A stretch of 42,620 nucleotides of DNA, from assembly GCF_018613065.1 (NCBI RefSeq), contig NZ_JAGGQW010000060.1, positions 1 through 42,620 on the forward strand. The letters are read 5' to 3'. This DNA comes from Bacillus sp. ISL-7 (GTDB taxonomy: Bacteria; Bacillota; Bacilli; Bacillales_B; DSM-18226). Shown here piece by piece: positions 1 through 8,680 of the stretch. Numbering within the stretch: the first letter of the stretch is position 1; the number at the start of each line of letters is the position of its first letter. The notes beneath the pieces are model-generated. The model was not told the DNA's origin, did not search any database, and worked only from the letters and a program-made list of their open reading frames with translations. A program made the position numbers and the translations under genes.

Positions 1-1
1 T

Positions 2-160
2 TATTTAGAGAAATCAATTAAACAATTAATTTATGGTATTAATATTACTATTTATCAAACATTCTGTCAAGTTAAAATTTGGTCCAAACTTACTTATTGT
101 GAATTTCAAGGAACAAGAACCTCATTTCCATTCAATCCTGGAACTGCGGATCCCTTTTAA
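2..160 (+). CDS. 3' end of an unrecognised gene, cut by the window edge
   Basis: An open frame enters from the left edge and stops at TAA 158-160, giving the last 52 residues of a longer protein. The tail is rich in aromatic and polar residues and ends in PGTADPF. I do not recognise the family and there is no start codon in the window. That it is coding rests only on the uninterrupted frame, followed at once by a hairpin. It could also be a chance open frame. Confidence 0.35.
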   Translation, partial: YLEKSIKQLIYGINITIYQTFCQVKIWSKLTYCEFQGTRTSFPFNPGTADPF

Positions 161-162
161 TT

Positions 163-195
163 CAAAAAAATGGCGTGTTCCTATAGAAACACGCC
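163..195 (-). terminator. Hairpin with T-tract on the minus strand
   Basis: GGCGTGTT (172-179) pairs with AACACGCC (188-195) around an 8-base loop. On the minus strand it is followed by a run of seven T. It sits just after the truncated plus-strand frame, so it may act in both directions, but the T-tract favours the minus strand. Confidence 0.5.
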
Positions 196-287
196 CTATC
201 GTATCATGAGAAAAATCTACATCGTGATTTACTTATATATAAACTATTCGATGGCTAACACCTTATTCAAGAATATGGCCCGTTTGT

Positions 288-1148
288 GGTTCAGGTGCAA
301 AAACTTCAGGGCAATTGCAAGAAATCTCTAAATCTTGGACATACTAATACTATTACTCTAAAAAAGGTGTGTGATCGCTATGGAAAAGGAAATGTTGTTC
401 AAATGGAAGCAATATCAGCCTGATATTATCTTATTAACGGTAAGATGGTACCTACGGTACAACCTAAGTTTTCGTGATTTGGTGGAAATGATGGAAGAAC
501 GAGGTTTGTCCATAGCTCACACCACCATTATGCGTTGGGTGCATCAATATGGACCTGAATTAGATGAAAGAGTACGACGTCATCTTAAAACAACAAATGA
601 TTCCTGGAGAGTCGATGAAACGTATGTGAAAGTAAAAGGTCAATGGATGTATTTATATCGCGCAGTCGATTCAGAGGGGAATACCATTGATTTTTATCTA
701 AGTGAATCAAGAGATAAACAAGCAGTCAAGCGCTTTTTCAAGAAAGCCTTGGCTGCTTCTCATATTTGTAAACCTCGTGTTATAACAATAGATAAGAACC
801 CAGCCTATCCCGTAGAGATTCAAGAGTTAAAAGAAGAGAAACGTATACCTGAAAGCATACAAATACGGCAAGTGAAATATCTCAATAATATAGTGGAACA
901 GGATCACCGTTTCATTAAGAAACGTGTGCGTTCTATGTTAGGATTCAAGTCGTATGAAACAGCCACTTCTATATTGAGTGGCGTTGAAGCCATGCATATG
1001 ATGAAAAAAAGACAACTTCACTCACAGGTGAAGTCTGTCCAAATTGAAGTTGGATTCATACATAATTTATTTGGAATTGTATCATAATCTATCTTTAAAC
1101 AGTCAAATAGGTTCTATGTTTCTATCAAATGGTTTTTGCACCAGAACC
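288..1148 (+). mobile_element. IS6-family (IS240/IS26-like) insertion sequence
   Basis: Near-identical terminal inverted repeats bound the element: GGTTCAGGTGCAAAAAC at 288-304 and the complement of GGTTCTGGTGCAAAAAC at 1132-1148, with one mismatch. The 861 bp length and single DDE transposase gene match the IS6 family. The flanking 8-mers (ccgtttgt on the left, taaaaaaa on the right) are not a target duplication. The copy may therefore have lost its original flank by recombination between IS copies. A second, degraded IS6 copy lies near 10.75-11.17 kb. Confidence 0.9.
380..1087 (+). CDS. IS6-family DDE transposase
   Basis: The protein of about 235 residues is full length for IS6 transposases, which catalyse replicative transposition through cointegrates. 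An N-terminal helix-turn-helix-like part contains [12 protein letters not shown]. It is followed by an RNase-H-like DDE core with Asp in WRVDETY (residue 79), Asp in TIDKNPAYP (138) and Glu in NNIVEQDHR (173). The Asp-Glu spacing of 34 is the family hallmark. A GTG at 371 lies too close to the AAGGTG ribosome binding site (364-369), so the ATG at 380 is preferred. No frameshift is visible, so this copy may be active. Confidence 0.92.
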   Translation: MEKEMLFKWKQYQPDIILLTVRWYLRYNLSFRDLVEMMEERGLSIAHTTIMRWVHQYGPELDERVRRHLKTTNDSWRVDETYVKVKGQWMYLYRAVDSEGNTIDFYLSESRDKQAVKRFFKKALAASHICKPRVITIDKNPAYPVEIQELKEEKRIPESIQIRQVKYLNNIVEQDHRFIKKRVRSMLGFKSYETATSILSGVEAMHMMKKRQLHSQVKSVQIEVGFIHNLFGIVS

Positions 1149-2074
1149 TAAAAAAATCACCCATGTATATTTGCCACCATCATACCTTTTCCGGAATCGG
1201 GCGAATACCACATGCATCTTAGGACCATGGACTATAATAAGTAGAATACAGAAAGCCAGATCCTTTCATAAAATAATATAATATATAATATGTTTTATCA
1301 TATATGTTTACATATTGTTTAATGTTATTTTTAACATATAATACTAATAGCAAATAAGGAAATATTATATTTCTAAGTAAGATCACCCTTTTCTACTTTT
1401 TCTAAAGTGCGTTTTTAGCAAGTTCAATCAGAGAAGGGTGCTGTAAATAAATTTTAAGTAACCTTTCGAAATACCAATTCAAAAATAAAAAAATGGCCTC
1501 GAATAATCCAAAGCCATTTCAATAATATCTTTTTATTTCTGTGTAAATCCTACGCATATTATTGTGGACAGATACTAGAATAGTAGTTTGTAACGGTGTA
1601 GGACGTGCTAAATTCCATTTTGAAATCTGCGTATGTAAGAACAATCGAAGAACAAAAAAAACGGTTTCCATATGCAAATGAGACCAGATTGGAATATTTT
1701 TCCAACAGGAGGAACGATTGATATCGTACAAAAATGGATCAATTTATGATATAAAAATTCCATCTGAAGAAGTTGTCCGCATTTTAGAAACTATGTATAT
1801 GATCTAATCTCAAAAACATTATTTTTATTAAAGAATGATCATACACAATTTATTGAATCCCCCGGTATTATAAAAAATATTTTGAATTTTAGCCGTAAAA
1901 AGAAGATTTTATTGATTAGAATTTAACATTATTAAAATCTATAATTAGTTTAAATTATTGGTTAGTTGTAATTTTTATATAAAAATGAAAGCGCATTAAT
2001 TCAGCCGCACGGAATGTTTTTATTGATATCATAATATAAAAGGAGCTCATTTTTTTAAATAAGGAAGTGATGTT
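1149..2074. other. AT-rich stretch without a supported gene
   Basis: About 930 bases between the IS6 element and the LysR gene. Short open frames on both strands show no recognisable family and no good ribosome binding site. The 3' part (about 1950-2074) must hold the LysR promoter and probably a divergent regulatory region. No clear sigma-A promoter could be picked with confidence. Confidence 0.5.
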
Positions 2075-2968
2075 ATGGATGATGAACAACTTTTAACCTT
2101 TATTACTGTTTTTGAGTTAAATAATTATTCACGTACAGCAGAGCACTTGAATTTAACACAGCCCGCGGTAACGGCAAGAATTCAAAAATTAGAAAATGAA
2201 CTTGACTGTAAATTATTTTACCGCGAGGGGAAAAAAATCCTATTGACTAAGGAAGGAACTGCCCTTCTTCCATATGCACGTAAAATATTAAACTATGTAA
2301 AAGAAACAAGACAGGTGATTGAAGGTATTAAAACTCCAACGATTACCATTGGATTATCACCTGCCATCTCTGTTTCGATTGTCTTAGAGGTTTTATCACT
2401 GCTGCGCAAAACAAGTGAGTTTTCGTTTGAACTAGTGGAAGCAGCGGACTCTGTAGAAGTTTCTAAAATGATTGAAGATGGGTCAATCGATATAGGGCTG
2501 GTAAGAGATGTAATCCCATTTACAAATCTGGAATCTGAATATATTTTTCATGAAAAGCTTGTTTTTATTGTTGGAAAAGACCATCCATTAGTTGGAAAAG
2601 CTGAAATTTTCAAAGACGATCTTATTGACCATACGATGATTTGCTATCGTAGGGAAACAGCCTTATGGCGAAAAATTGATGAAAGATTAATCGGAATAAG
2701 AAATCTAAAACGAATTGAAGTTGGCGGATTCGAAATGGTAATATCGATGATTAAAAATAACTGGGGTTTTAGTGTCGTACCAGAACTAATTCTAGCTAAT
2801 CACACAAATACACACAATAAAGATTTATGTACCGTCCCTTTTGCTGAATTTAAAGATCTCACTTATAATATTGCTGGAATATATAAAAAGGATTCTCCAA
2901 AATTAGAAAGGCTTCTTCTGTTCCTTCATACTTTTGAAACTATTTTAAAAAATTTAAAATCTATTTAA
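2075..2968 (+). CDS. LysR-family transcriptional regulator
   Basis: The 297-residue protein has standard LysR length. An N-terminal winged helix-turn-helix (about residues 3-62, with NYSRTAEHLNLTQPAVTARI and KLFYREGKKILLT) is followed by a linker helix and a periplasmic-binding-like effector domain (about 90-290). The start ATG follows AAGGAAGTGATGTT. It is the only pathway-type regulator near the aromatic genes, and LysR proteins commonly control ring-hydroxylating operons with a pathway intermediate as inducer. That link is inference. Its 3' end meets a terminator shared with the minus-strand amidohydrolase remnant. The operon upstream repeats are candidate binding regions, but no T-N11-A site was proven. 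Confidence 0.9.
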   Translation: MDDEQLLTFITVFELNNYSRTAEHLNLTQPAVTARIQKLENELDCKLFYREGKKILLTKEGTALLPYARKILNYVKETRQVIEGIKTPTITIGLSPAISVSIVLEVLSLLRKTSEFSFELVEAADSVEVSKMIEDGSIDIGLVRDVIPFTNLESEYIFHEKLVFIVGKDHPLVGKAEIFKDDLIDHTMICYRRETALWRKIDERLIGIRNLKRIEVGGFEMVISMIKNNWGFSVVPELILANHTNTHNKDLCTVPFAEFKDLTYNIAGIYKKDSPKLERLLLFLHTFETILKNLKSI

Positions 2969-2992
2969 ATAGGTATAAGCTATGGATCAGCA

Positions 2993-3035
2993 ATAACAAA
3001 GGACATTCCATTTAAACAGAAATGTCCTTTGTTAT
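2993..3035. terminator. Bidirectional terminator between LysR and amidohydrolase remnant
   Basis: ATAACAAAGGACATT (2993-3007) pairs perfectly over 15 bp with 3021-3035 around a 13-base loop. It lies 25 bases after the LysR stop and just past the minus-strand pseudogene, so it probably serves both strands. A similar 15-bp hairpin follows the intact amidohydrolase at 4382-4420. Confidence 0.75.
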
Positions 3036-3039
3036 AAAT

Positions 3040-3716
3040 CTATACCGTTTCTTTAATAACACTGTGGCTTTATTTAACCCCAGAAACTCGATAGCATTTT
3101 CTCCAAGCATTTTTTTCTTTTCCTCATCCAACACGTTTTCTAACATTTCGGCTACATTACCTGGTGGTGCTTCTCGCAGCAAAAATGGCTAGTCAGTACC
3201 CATGATGATGTGATCAGCCCCCTATTTTTCAATCATAAATTGAAGGTTGTGCTGGTCATAGACTAGTGTATCGTAATAAATTTTCTACGCATAATTGCTT
3301 GGCGGCTGGTCCGTTGTACGGATATGCGGCCATACTTCCTCAAGCTTGATCGATCCTTGGTAATAAATAGGGCAGGGTTCCTCCGCCATATGGCAAAACA
3401 GAATTATATATTTGGATACTTATCAAAAATGCCGCTGAAGATTAAACTTCCTACAGCAAGCGCTGTCTCGGAAGGCATCCTGATTGAATACATATTATAT
3501 TCAGGCATTCTCTCTTCGCAAACTGTCGCCCAAGGATGGACTAAAATCGGAACATCCATTTTTGCCGATGCTTCAAAAATCTTTGGAATCTCCGGATCAT
3601 CAAGATTTTTGCCGTTTGCATTGCTACTGATTTCAATACCAATCAGCCCAAGCTCTTTTATAACTCTTTCCATTTCTGTAATTGCCAAATCGGCATCCTG
3701 CTGTGGTACCGTTTCA
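3040..3716 (-). pseudogene. Truncated second copy of the ACMSD-like amidohydrolase
   Basis: This stretch matches the 3' two thirds of the intact gene at 4426-5460 almost base for base. Shared stretches include the ends around NAIKFLGLN, the AHGGGSLPYLLP region (partly deleted) and the ILVHPWATV region. It lacks the first third (with the HxH metal site) and carries internal stops and frameshifts, so it cannot make an active enzyme. Homology stops near 3716, where a copy of the operon-upstream repeat begins. That arrangement points to a duplicated operon whose middle was deleted. Confidence 0.9.
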
Positions 3717-3717
3717 G

Positions 3718-3785
3718 TGGATTTCTAATCGAAATAATCTTTGTTTTTGCGCCTTAATTCAAGATTTTAGTTATATTCATAAGGT
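3718..3785. repeat. Operon-upstream repeat, partial copy 4
   Basis: The block TTCTAATCGAAATAATCTT followed by TTCAAGATTTTAGTTATAT matches the distal part of the repeats at 8681, 16515 and 18843. It directly abuts the truncated amidohydrolase, upstream of it on the minus strand, which is the place the repeat holds before the dioxygenase operon. Confidence 0.75.
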
Positions 3786-3816
3786 TATTAAATGTTACAC
3801 AAACTTATAAAAAATC

Positions 3817-3848
3817 AAAAAACCGTCAAGATATATCTCGACGGTTTT
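3817..3848 (-). terminator. Rho-independent terminator of the DUF2798 gene
   Basis: AAAACCGTC (3819-3827) pairs with GACGGTTTT (3840-3848) around a 12-base loop. On the minus strand it is followed by TTTTTTGATTTTTT, and it lies about 100 bases after the minus-strand stop at 3950. Confidence 0.8.
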
Positions 3849-3949
3849 AACATTTTCATTATTTTTTTGAGTTAGTTCGTTTTCAATCTTCTTTGTTTTG
3901 CTTTTTCTATAATGACTTTGGACTCTGTACTTTGCTTTAAATTTTATTA

Positions 3950-4183
3950 TTAATCGTTTTGTTCTCTCACTATAATATTATTCTCAATTATTAATGGTTT
4001 TTCTACAAAATTAATCTTTTTCATTATTTTTTGTATTACTTTCGGAAAAAAGTAAGCCCCAAAAAAAGCGCAAATAAAAGCCTGTGACCAAGTTTTTAAC
4101 CATGCATGTAAAAATGTTCCATCATAACCCCTATTTATTAAGATTAATATTAATGAAATAAAAAAGGACATACTAAAAGCCAT
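3950..4183 (-). CDS. Small DUF2798-like membrane protein, possibly N-terminally frameshifted
   Basis: The 77-residue frame has two hydrophobic segments (about 1-17 and 32-50) around HAWLKTWSQAFICAFFGAYF, the pattern of DUF2798 two-helix inner-membrane proteins, whose function is unknown. The first ATG in frame (4183) lacks a ribosome binding site. Further upstream, GAGGAG is followed by an ATG at about 4234, but that frame stops after six codons unless one base is removed, so the gene has probably suffered a one-base frameshift near its start. A truncated plus-strand relative lies at 23044-23221. Confidence 0.6.
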   Translation of the reverse strand: MAFSMSFFISLILILINRGYDGTFLHAWLKTWSQAFICAFFGAYFFPKVIQKIMKKINFVEKPLIIENNIIVREQND

Positions 4184-4381
4184 TAAAAATGCAAAAATGA
4201 TATTTTTATATTTAATATTAATATTTATTATTACTCATCTCCTCATCATTTAATTAAACTACATTTTTATCTTACGAATACCTACATATCAAAGTTAGAA
4301 AAGCTTCTTCTATTTCTACAGTCGTTTAAAACCTCTTTAAAAAAATTAAAATTTTCCTGATCTATAGAACTATAGGTCAAG

Positions 4382-4420
4382 ATAAAAGAACATTCCTATC
4401 AAAATGGAATGTTCTTTTAT
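4382..4420 (-). terminator. Terminator of the dioxygenase operon
   Basis: ATAAAAGAACATTCC (4382-4396) is perfectly complementary to 4406-4420 around a 9-base loop, six bases past the amidohydrolase stop. On the minus strand the 3' arm ends in TTCTTTTAT. Confidence 0.8.
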
Positions 4421-4425
4421 TTGGC

Positions 4426-5460
4426 CTATTCCGATTCTTTAATAAAACTCTCTTTATTTAATCCCAGAAACTTAATCGCATTTTCTCCAAGCATTTGTTT
4501 CTTTTCCACATCCGAAACATTTTCCAACATTTCAACTATTTTCCCCGGCGGTGCTTCCCGCAACATGAATGGATAATCTGTACCCATGATAATATGATCA
4601 GCACCAAATTTTCCAAGCATAAATTGGAGATTGCACGGATCGTAAACGAGCGTATCGTAATAGAGTTTCTTCGCATAATAGCTTGGCGGCTGTTCCGTTG
4701 TGCGGATATGCGGCCAAACTTCCCAGGCTTGGTCGATTCGCGGTAATAAATACGGCAAGGACCCTCCGCCATGGGCAAAGCAGATTTTTAATTTTGGAAA
4801 TTTATCAAGAATACCGCTGAAGATTAGGCTTCCTGCCGCAAGAGCTGTTTCGGACGGCATTCCGATTGAATACATAAAGTTATGGTTTGGCATTCTCTCT
4901 ACTCCGACCGTGGCCCATGGATGAACTAAAATGGGTACATCCATTTTTGCCGCTGCTTCCAGAAATCTTTGAATCTCTGGATCATCGAGGGTTTTTCCAT
5001 TTGCGTTGCTGCCGATTTCAATCCCGATCAGGCCCAGCTCTTTAACTGCTCTTTCCATTTCTGCAATCGCCAAATCCGAATTCTGCAATGGTACCGTTCC
5101 AAGGCCGACAAAACGATCAGGATATTGGGCTACTACCGAAGCTATGAAATCATTTTGTGCTTTCGACAGCTCTAAACACTTTTCTACATCTGCCCAATAT
5201 GTAAACGTAACCGGAATCGGAGATAAAACTTGGACATTGACACCTTCTGCATCCATTTCAGCGATGCGCTTTTCAGGATTCCAGGCATTCTCGTCGATTT
5301 TTCGGAATGACTTTCCATCCTTGTAAATTTCAGCTCCACAGCTGCACGTATGCTTTAAAATCGGAAAACGATCATCCGCATATTTTTCCGCAAAATCAGG
5401 AAAATTCTCAGGAATAATATGGGTGTGAAAGTCAACACGGAAATTCTCACCTTTTGACAC
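4426..5460 (-). CDS. ACMSD-like metal-dependent decarboxylase (amidohydrolase family)
   Basis: The 344-residue protein matches the aminocarboxymuconate-semialdehyde decarboxylase family, cytoplasmic zinc enzymes that remove CO2 from ring-cleavage products. Metal ligands are visible at nearly the family positions: H12 and H14 in FHTHIIP, H180 in LVHPW, H230 in CFAHGGG and D295 in MGTDYPF. An Arg (R53, in FRKID) is where the substrate-carboxylate Arg is expected. It is the last gene of the operon, 34 bp after the extradiol dioxygenase. A role after ring cleavage of a carboxylated catechol (or 3-hydroxyanthranilate) therefore follows from context. Related enzymes include 5-carboxy-2-hydroxymuconate-6-semialdehyde decarboxylase. 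Exact substrate cannot be read from sequence. Confidence 0.88.
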   Translation of the reverse strand: MSKGENFRVDFHTHIIPENFPDFAEKYADDRFPILKHTCSCGAEIYKDGKSFRKIDENAWNPEKRIAEMDAEGVNVQVLSPIPVTFTYWADVEKCLELSKAQNDFIASVVAQYPDRFVGLGTVPLQNSDLAIAEMERAVKELGLIGIEIGSNANGKTLDDPEIQRFLEAAAKMDVPILVHPWATVGVERMPNHNFMYSIGMPSETALAAGSLIFSGILDKFPKLKICFAHGGGSLPYLLPRIDQAWEVWPHIRTTEQPPSYYAKKLYYDTLVYDPCNLQFMLGKFGADHIIMGTDYPFMLREAPPGKIVEMLENVSDVEKKQMLGENAIKFLGLNKESFIKESE

Positions 5461-5494
5461 GATGTTGCCTCCTTAAAGGATAATTGTTGATTGA

Positions 5495-6409
5495 TTATTG
5501 ATTAACTTTTTCCAGGTCTTCTTTTATCAATTTACCAACTTTCCCCCATCCTGGTTTAGGTCTTCCTCCCCATTCATCAAGGGTATGCATGGTTGGTTCT
5601 AGACGACGAGGCTCTCTTGGATTTTCTTCAGGAAATTCTTCCATTCCTTGACTATACTCAATTGTTAAGCCATCAGGATCCGCAAAATATAGGAAAATGC
5701 TGCCCGATGGGTGATGTTTTCCTGGCCCAAATAGAATCGGAACATTGTTATCCTTTAATCTATTAACTTGAATCCCCACATCATCTACACGTTGAGCTTG
5801 ATAAGCAAGGTGATTCAATTTATTTTCTTTTCCTTTTGTCAGGGCAAAATTATGGTGAAATGGAGTTCCAGCTGCCCTTAACCAGGCCCACCCCGTTTCC
5901 CTTCCTTGGATATCTGAAATGTTGAAGTTCAAAACAGTCGTAAAGAAATCAAATAATTCGTCAAATTTATTAGTTTCATAAACGACATGAAGAAGTCTCG
6001 TAATTCTGGCCTTCTTAGGAACAAATGGTGTACCCATTTGCATAATTTGCACATAGAATTCATACGTTACCCCTAAATATGGATCTTTAAAACGCAATGT
6101 TCTACCTTGGGCCAAATTTTGGCACTCCTCTGCGCTTAATTCGACAGGATTTACACCTTGTTTCGTTAAATGGTCAAACACTGCTTGAAATTGATCTGCC
6201 TTTTCAAGCTCAAATGCTACTCTTTTTAACCCAGGTTCTTCTCCTTGTTCAAGGATTAAATTGTGATGGTCCCCGCTGCATCGAAGGTATGCCGCATCAA
6301 GAACCCGTTCAACAAATTCCATACCAACAATATTTTCATAAAAATCTACCGATTTATTAAGATCAGTCACGCTTAACACAACATATCCCAACTTTTTATA
6401 ACGAATCAT
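5495..6409 (-). CDS. Two-domain extradiol ring-cleavage dioxygenase (VOC, catechol 2,3-dioxygenase type)
   Basis: The 304-residue protein has two vicinal-oxygen-chelate modules (about 5-122 and 135-255), as in type I extradiol dioxygenases, which insert O2 next to a catechol diol using Fe(II). The C-terminal module holds the whole metal triad: H141 (LLHVVYE), H200 (LNHLAYQ) and E251 (LTIEYSQG). HHPSGSIFLYFADPDG followed by E matches the extradiol signature. The N-terminal module lacks the triad, as expected. The start follows AGGAGGTTTTTGA. It sits between the Rieske beta subunit (about 100 bp) and the decarboxylase, so its substrate is probably a carboxylated catechol. A truncated relative lies at 23553-23662. 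Confidence 0.9.
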   Translation of the reverse strand: MIRYKKLGYVVLSVTDLNKSVDFYENIVGMEFVERVLDAAYLRCSGDHHNLILEQGEEPGLKRVAFELEKADQFQAVFDHLTKQGVNPVELSAEECQNLAQGRTLRFKDPYLGVTYEFYVQIMQMGTPFVPKKARITRLLHVVYETNKFDELFDFFTTVLNFNISDIQGRETGWAWLRAAGTPFHHNFALTKGKENKLNHLAYQAQRVDDVGIQVNRLKDNNVPILFGPGKHHPSGSIFLYFADPDGLTIEYSQGMEEFPEENPREPRRLEPTMHTLDEWGGRPKPGWGKVGKLIKEDLEKVNQ

Positions 6410-6508
6410 TCAAAAACCTCCTATATTATAGTAGAGTGTCTGACCCTCATAGCTTAACCGCGTTAATGTGTTAATTCGTATGAACCATAATCAAAATCTG
6501 ACTTCATA

Positions 6509-6988
6509 TTATAAAATGATACTTACTTTTCCGTGCGGGCGGAGACTGTCCAATTTGAGAATGACTTTCTTGGATTGAATCTTTAATTCTCCATTTTCTT
6601 TTACCAAGATGTATTCGTTGACCCCGACATAATTGTCCAGTACTTCACGTTTCGTACGGTAGGTAGAGAAATTGCATCTGACTTTTACGGCATCCTCTTC
6701 ATTATTAACGATTCTTACATTCATCACATTGTGAAGAGTAGTGGAGTGCGGGTATTCTACATGGGCTTCTCTTTTCAGTAATCGTAACGCCCGCTGTTCT
6801 AAACGGGGACGATCATCATGAACAAAGAAAAGCGATTTTTTAAAATCCGCATCAGGATTTCCGATGGGCGGAATCACATACGTTCCATTGCTTGCGAATA
6901 ATGCAGCCCACTCCTTTAACTTAAACTCATCAAGGAGCTCCGCCTCATTGAATAAAAAATCTTCAATTTCCTGACGTGTTATGTTCAT
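6509..6988 (-). CDS. Rieske dioxygenase beta (small) subunit
   Basis: The 159-residue protein is typical of aromatic-ring-hydroxylating dioxygenase beta subunits, which adopt an NTF2/SnoaL-like fold and hold the alpha subunits in an alpha3beta3 oligomer. Family-like features are the N-terminal helix EIEDFLFNEAELLDEFKLKEW, a middle with DDRPRLEQRALRLL and the terminal strands ending in GKVSIIL. Its ATG overlaps the alpha-subunit stop (ATGA at 6985-6988), so the two are translationally coupled. A decayed duplicate lies at 15801-16260. Confidence 0.88.
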   Translation of the reverse strand: MNITRQEIEDFLFNEAELLDEFKLKEWAALFASNGTYVIPPIGNPDADFKKSLFFVHDDRPRLEQRALRLLKREAHVEYPHSTTLHNVMNVRIVNNEEDAVKVRCNFSTYRTKREVLDNYVGVNEYILVKENGELKIQSKKVILKLDSLRPHGKVSIIL

Positions 6989-8268
6989 ACTTCCACCTTC
7001 CCATCTTCTTCTTTTTTGCTTTCCGCTGCTGTCATCCGTTTATCCCATTCACGCCAAAAGGCACGCATTTGTTCTTCATCCGTTGCCTGGGGAATTTCCC
7101 TGTTCATTCCTTTGGAAATATCATTCCAACCGACTTCTTTAGTATTTAAAAAGCCTTCCTGGCATAGTTCAAGTGCTTCATTATCATCCGGAGTCGCAAA
7201 ACCGCCTGGCCCTAAAAACTCTAAGTAGCTGTCATTCCGGACCTCCCTGAAACCGTCTGTTTCATCTATAGGAGATAAAGCATAGGCGGATACTTGCATA
7301 TAACCCGTTTCAATCGGATAAAAGGTTCTGATTGCAATCGCCATGATATCATTGATGACTAGGTTAGGGAAAATTAAAATATTACGGTTCTTTTTCGAAA
7401 TGCGGTGGGCTCTTTCTTCGCCAAATTTTTCTACTAAGCGGGCATTGATTTTGTCGATAATTTCTTTCGCTTCTTCACCGTAGCCTTCAATCCATTTTCC
7501 GATTGGTCTTGGCCACGGGGCATAATATTCCATTACGGCATGTCCATTCCCCAGAGCGCGTGCTTCCCCTGCAAGACTGTCTTTTTCCATTATTCCGCCG
7601 CGGGTCGCAACAATATCAAAATAGGTTTTATGGGTTGGTACCCCGTGGTATAAATCAAAACTATTTTCACAAAGTAATTTCCAGTTCGCTCGTACGCTAT
7701 ATTCTTGGGGATCCTGCAAAACTTCCATTCCAACTTCTGTTTGATCTGCCACCAAGTCGAGATACTCTTTGGCCCCTGCCAGGTATTCCTCTAATGATAT
7801 GGCGTTGTCATCAAAGTTAACGAATACGAAACCGCGGTAACTCTCAAGTCGTTTGACAGCCAGCATATTTTTGGAGCCATCGCAGTTATGGTCTTCCAAG
7901 AAACCAAATTTATCAGGTAATCCGACTAATTCCCCTTGCGTATTAAAGCTCCACGCATGATAGAAGCAGCGGAATACTTTTGAGTTTCCTTTTCCTTCAC
8001 GGCATACGAGCGCACCCCGGTGTGGACAGGAGTTATATAATGCCCTTATCACCCCATCATTGCCGCGGGTAAATAAAAGGTTTCGTCCACCAACTTTTCT
8101 TCTATTAAAATCGCCTTTATTCGGTACTTCTGATTCATGCCCGATATATAACCAGCATTTATCAAAAATCTCATTGCGTTCGACTTCTAAAATTTCCGGA
8201 TCAATAAAAACTTCACGATTTACTTTGAATAAACACTTCTGTTGATCTTCCTTAAGATAATTGCTCAT
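6985..8268 (-). CDS. Rieske non-haem iron aromatic-ring dioxygenase alpha subunit
   Basis: Starting at the ATG at 8268 the protein has 427 residues, the family size. The Rieske 2Fe-2S ligands are C81, H83, C101 and H104 (SCPHRGALVC and RCFYHAW). The catalytic part has D205, H208 and H213 in ENSFDLYHGVPTH, the bridging Asp and two Fe(II) ligands. It would dihydroxylate an aromatic acid to a cis-dihydrodiol, with electrons from a reductase not present here. The frame is open upstream to 8628, fusing it in frame to an SDR remnant, but GGGGGAG sits just before ATG 8268 and the homology to alpha subunits starts there. Substrate is not readable; the downstream decarboxylase suggests a ring carboxylate. 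Confidence 0.9.
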   Translation of the reverse strand: MSNYLKEDQQKCLFKVNREVFIDPEILEVERNEIFDKCWLYIGHESEVPNKGDFNRRKVGGRNLLFTRGNDGVIRALYNSCPHRGALVCREGKGNSKVFRCFYHAWSFNTQGELVGLPDKFGFLEDHNCDGSKNMLAVKRLESYRGFVFVNFDDNAISLEEYLAGAKEYLDLVADQTEVGMEVLQDPQEYSVRANWKLLCENSFDLYHGVPTHKTYFDIVATRGGIMEKDSLAGEARALGNGHAVMEYYAPWPRPIGKWIEGYGEEAKEIIDKINARLVEKFGEERAHRISKKNRNILIFPNLVINDIMAIAIRTFYPIETGYMQVSAYALSPIDETDGFREVRNDSYLEFLGPGGFATPDDNEALELCQEGFLNTKEVGWNDISKGMNREIPQATDEEQMRAFWREWDKRMTAAESKKEEDGKVEV

Positions 8269-8640
8269 TGGCTCTCCCCCAAAATAAGTTTTTTTAGTAA
8301 ACCTCACGACTCCGCCGGCATTATTGACAAGAATGTCGATTTTGTCCCATTTATGTATGGCTTTTTCAACCATCTGGATAACGTTTTCATCTTTTGATAG
8401 ATCACCAATAAAGTAGTCTGTTTCCCGCCCTGTTAATTGGGCCACTTCCTCGGCGACTTTCTTCGTACGTTCCGGATTGGTTCCTGTAACCAATACAGTC
8501 GCACCTGCTTGTGATAAACCAATTGCAACCGCTTTCGCAATTCGTTGTGAAGAACCTGTTACATTGCTATTCTCCCTTCCTAAAGATAGGCTTGTGATTG
8601 ACTCGACGACTCGACATGCTAATATCACCTCTTCTCCTTA
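8269..8640 (-). pseudogene. Truncated SDR dehydrogenase (probable dihydrodiol dehydrogenase) upstream of alpha subunit
   Basis: The frame shows an SDR N-terminal half: a degenerate nucleotide loop VTGSSQRIAKAV (family TGxxxGIG), GATVLVTGTNPER, a central Asp (GDLSKDE) and DILVNNAGG. It then stops resembling SDRs and runs in frame into the alpha subunit. The YxxxK catalytic motif and the C-terminal half are absent. A second frame (near 8590-8640) seems to hold the original start, MSSRRV, so there is also a frameshift. In such operons an SDR oxidises the dihydrodiol. Here it must be supplied elsewhere, or the pathway is broken. Confidence 0.8.
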
Positions 8641-8680
8641 TAATCTTTTTTTTGGTTTGTAAGAAAATGGTCTGTTTCCT

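Noticed and set aside
1519..1731. Minus-strand ORF of 70 codons
   Set aside because: No ribosome binding site, composition unlike neighbouring genes, no recognisable family; treated as chance.
3324..3728. Plus-strand ORF of 134 codons
   Set aside because: It lies antisense to the amidohydrolase pseudogene, whose homology to the intact gene explains the region fully.
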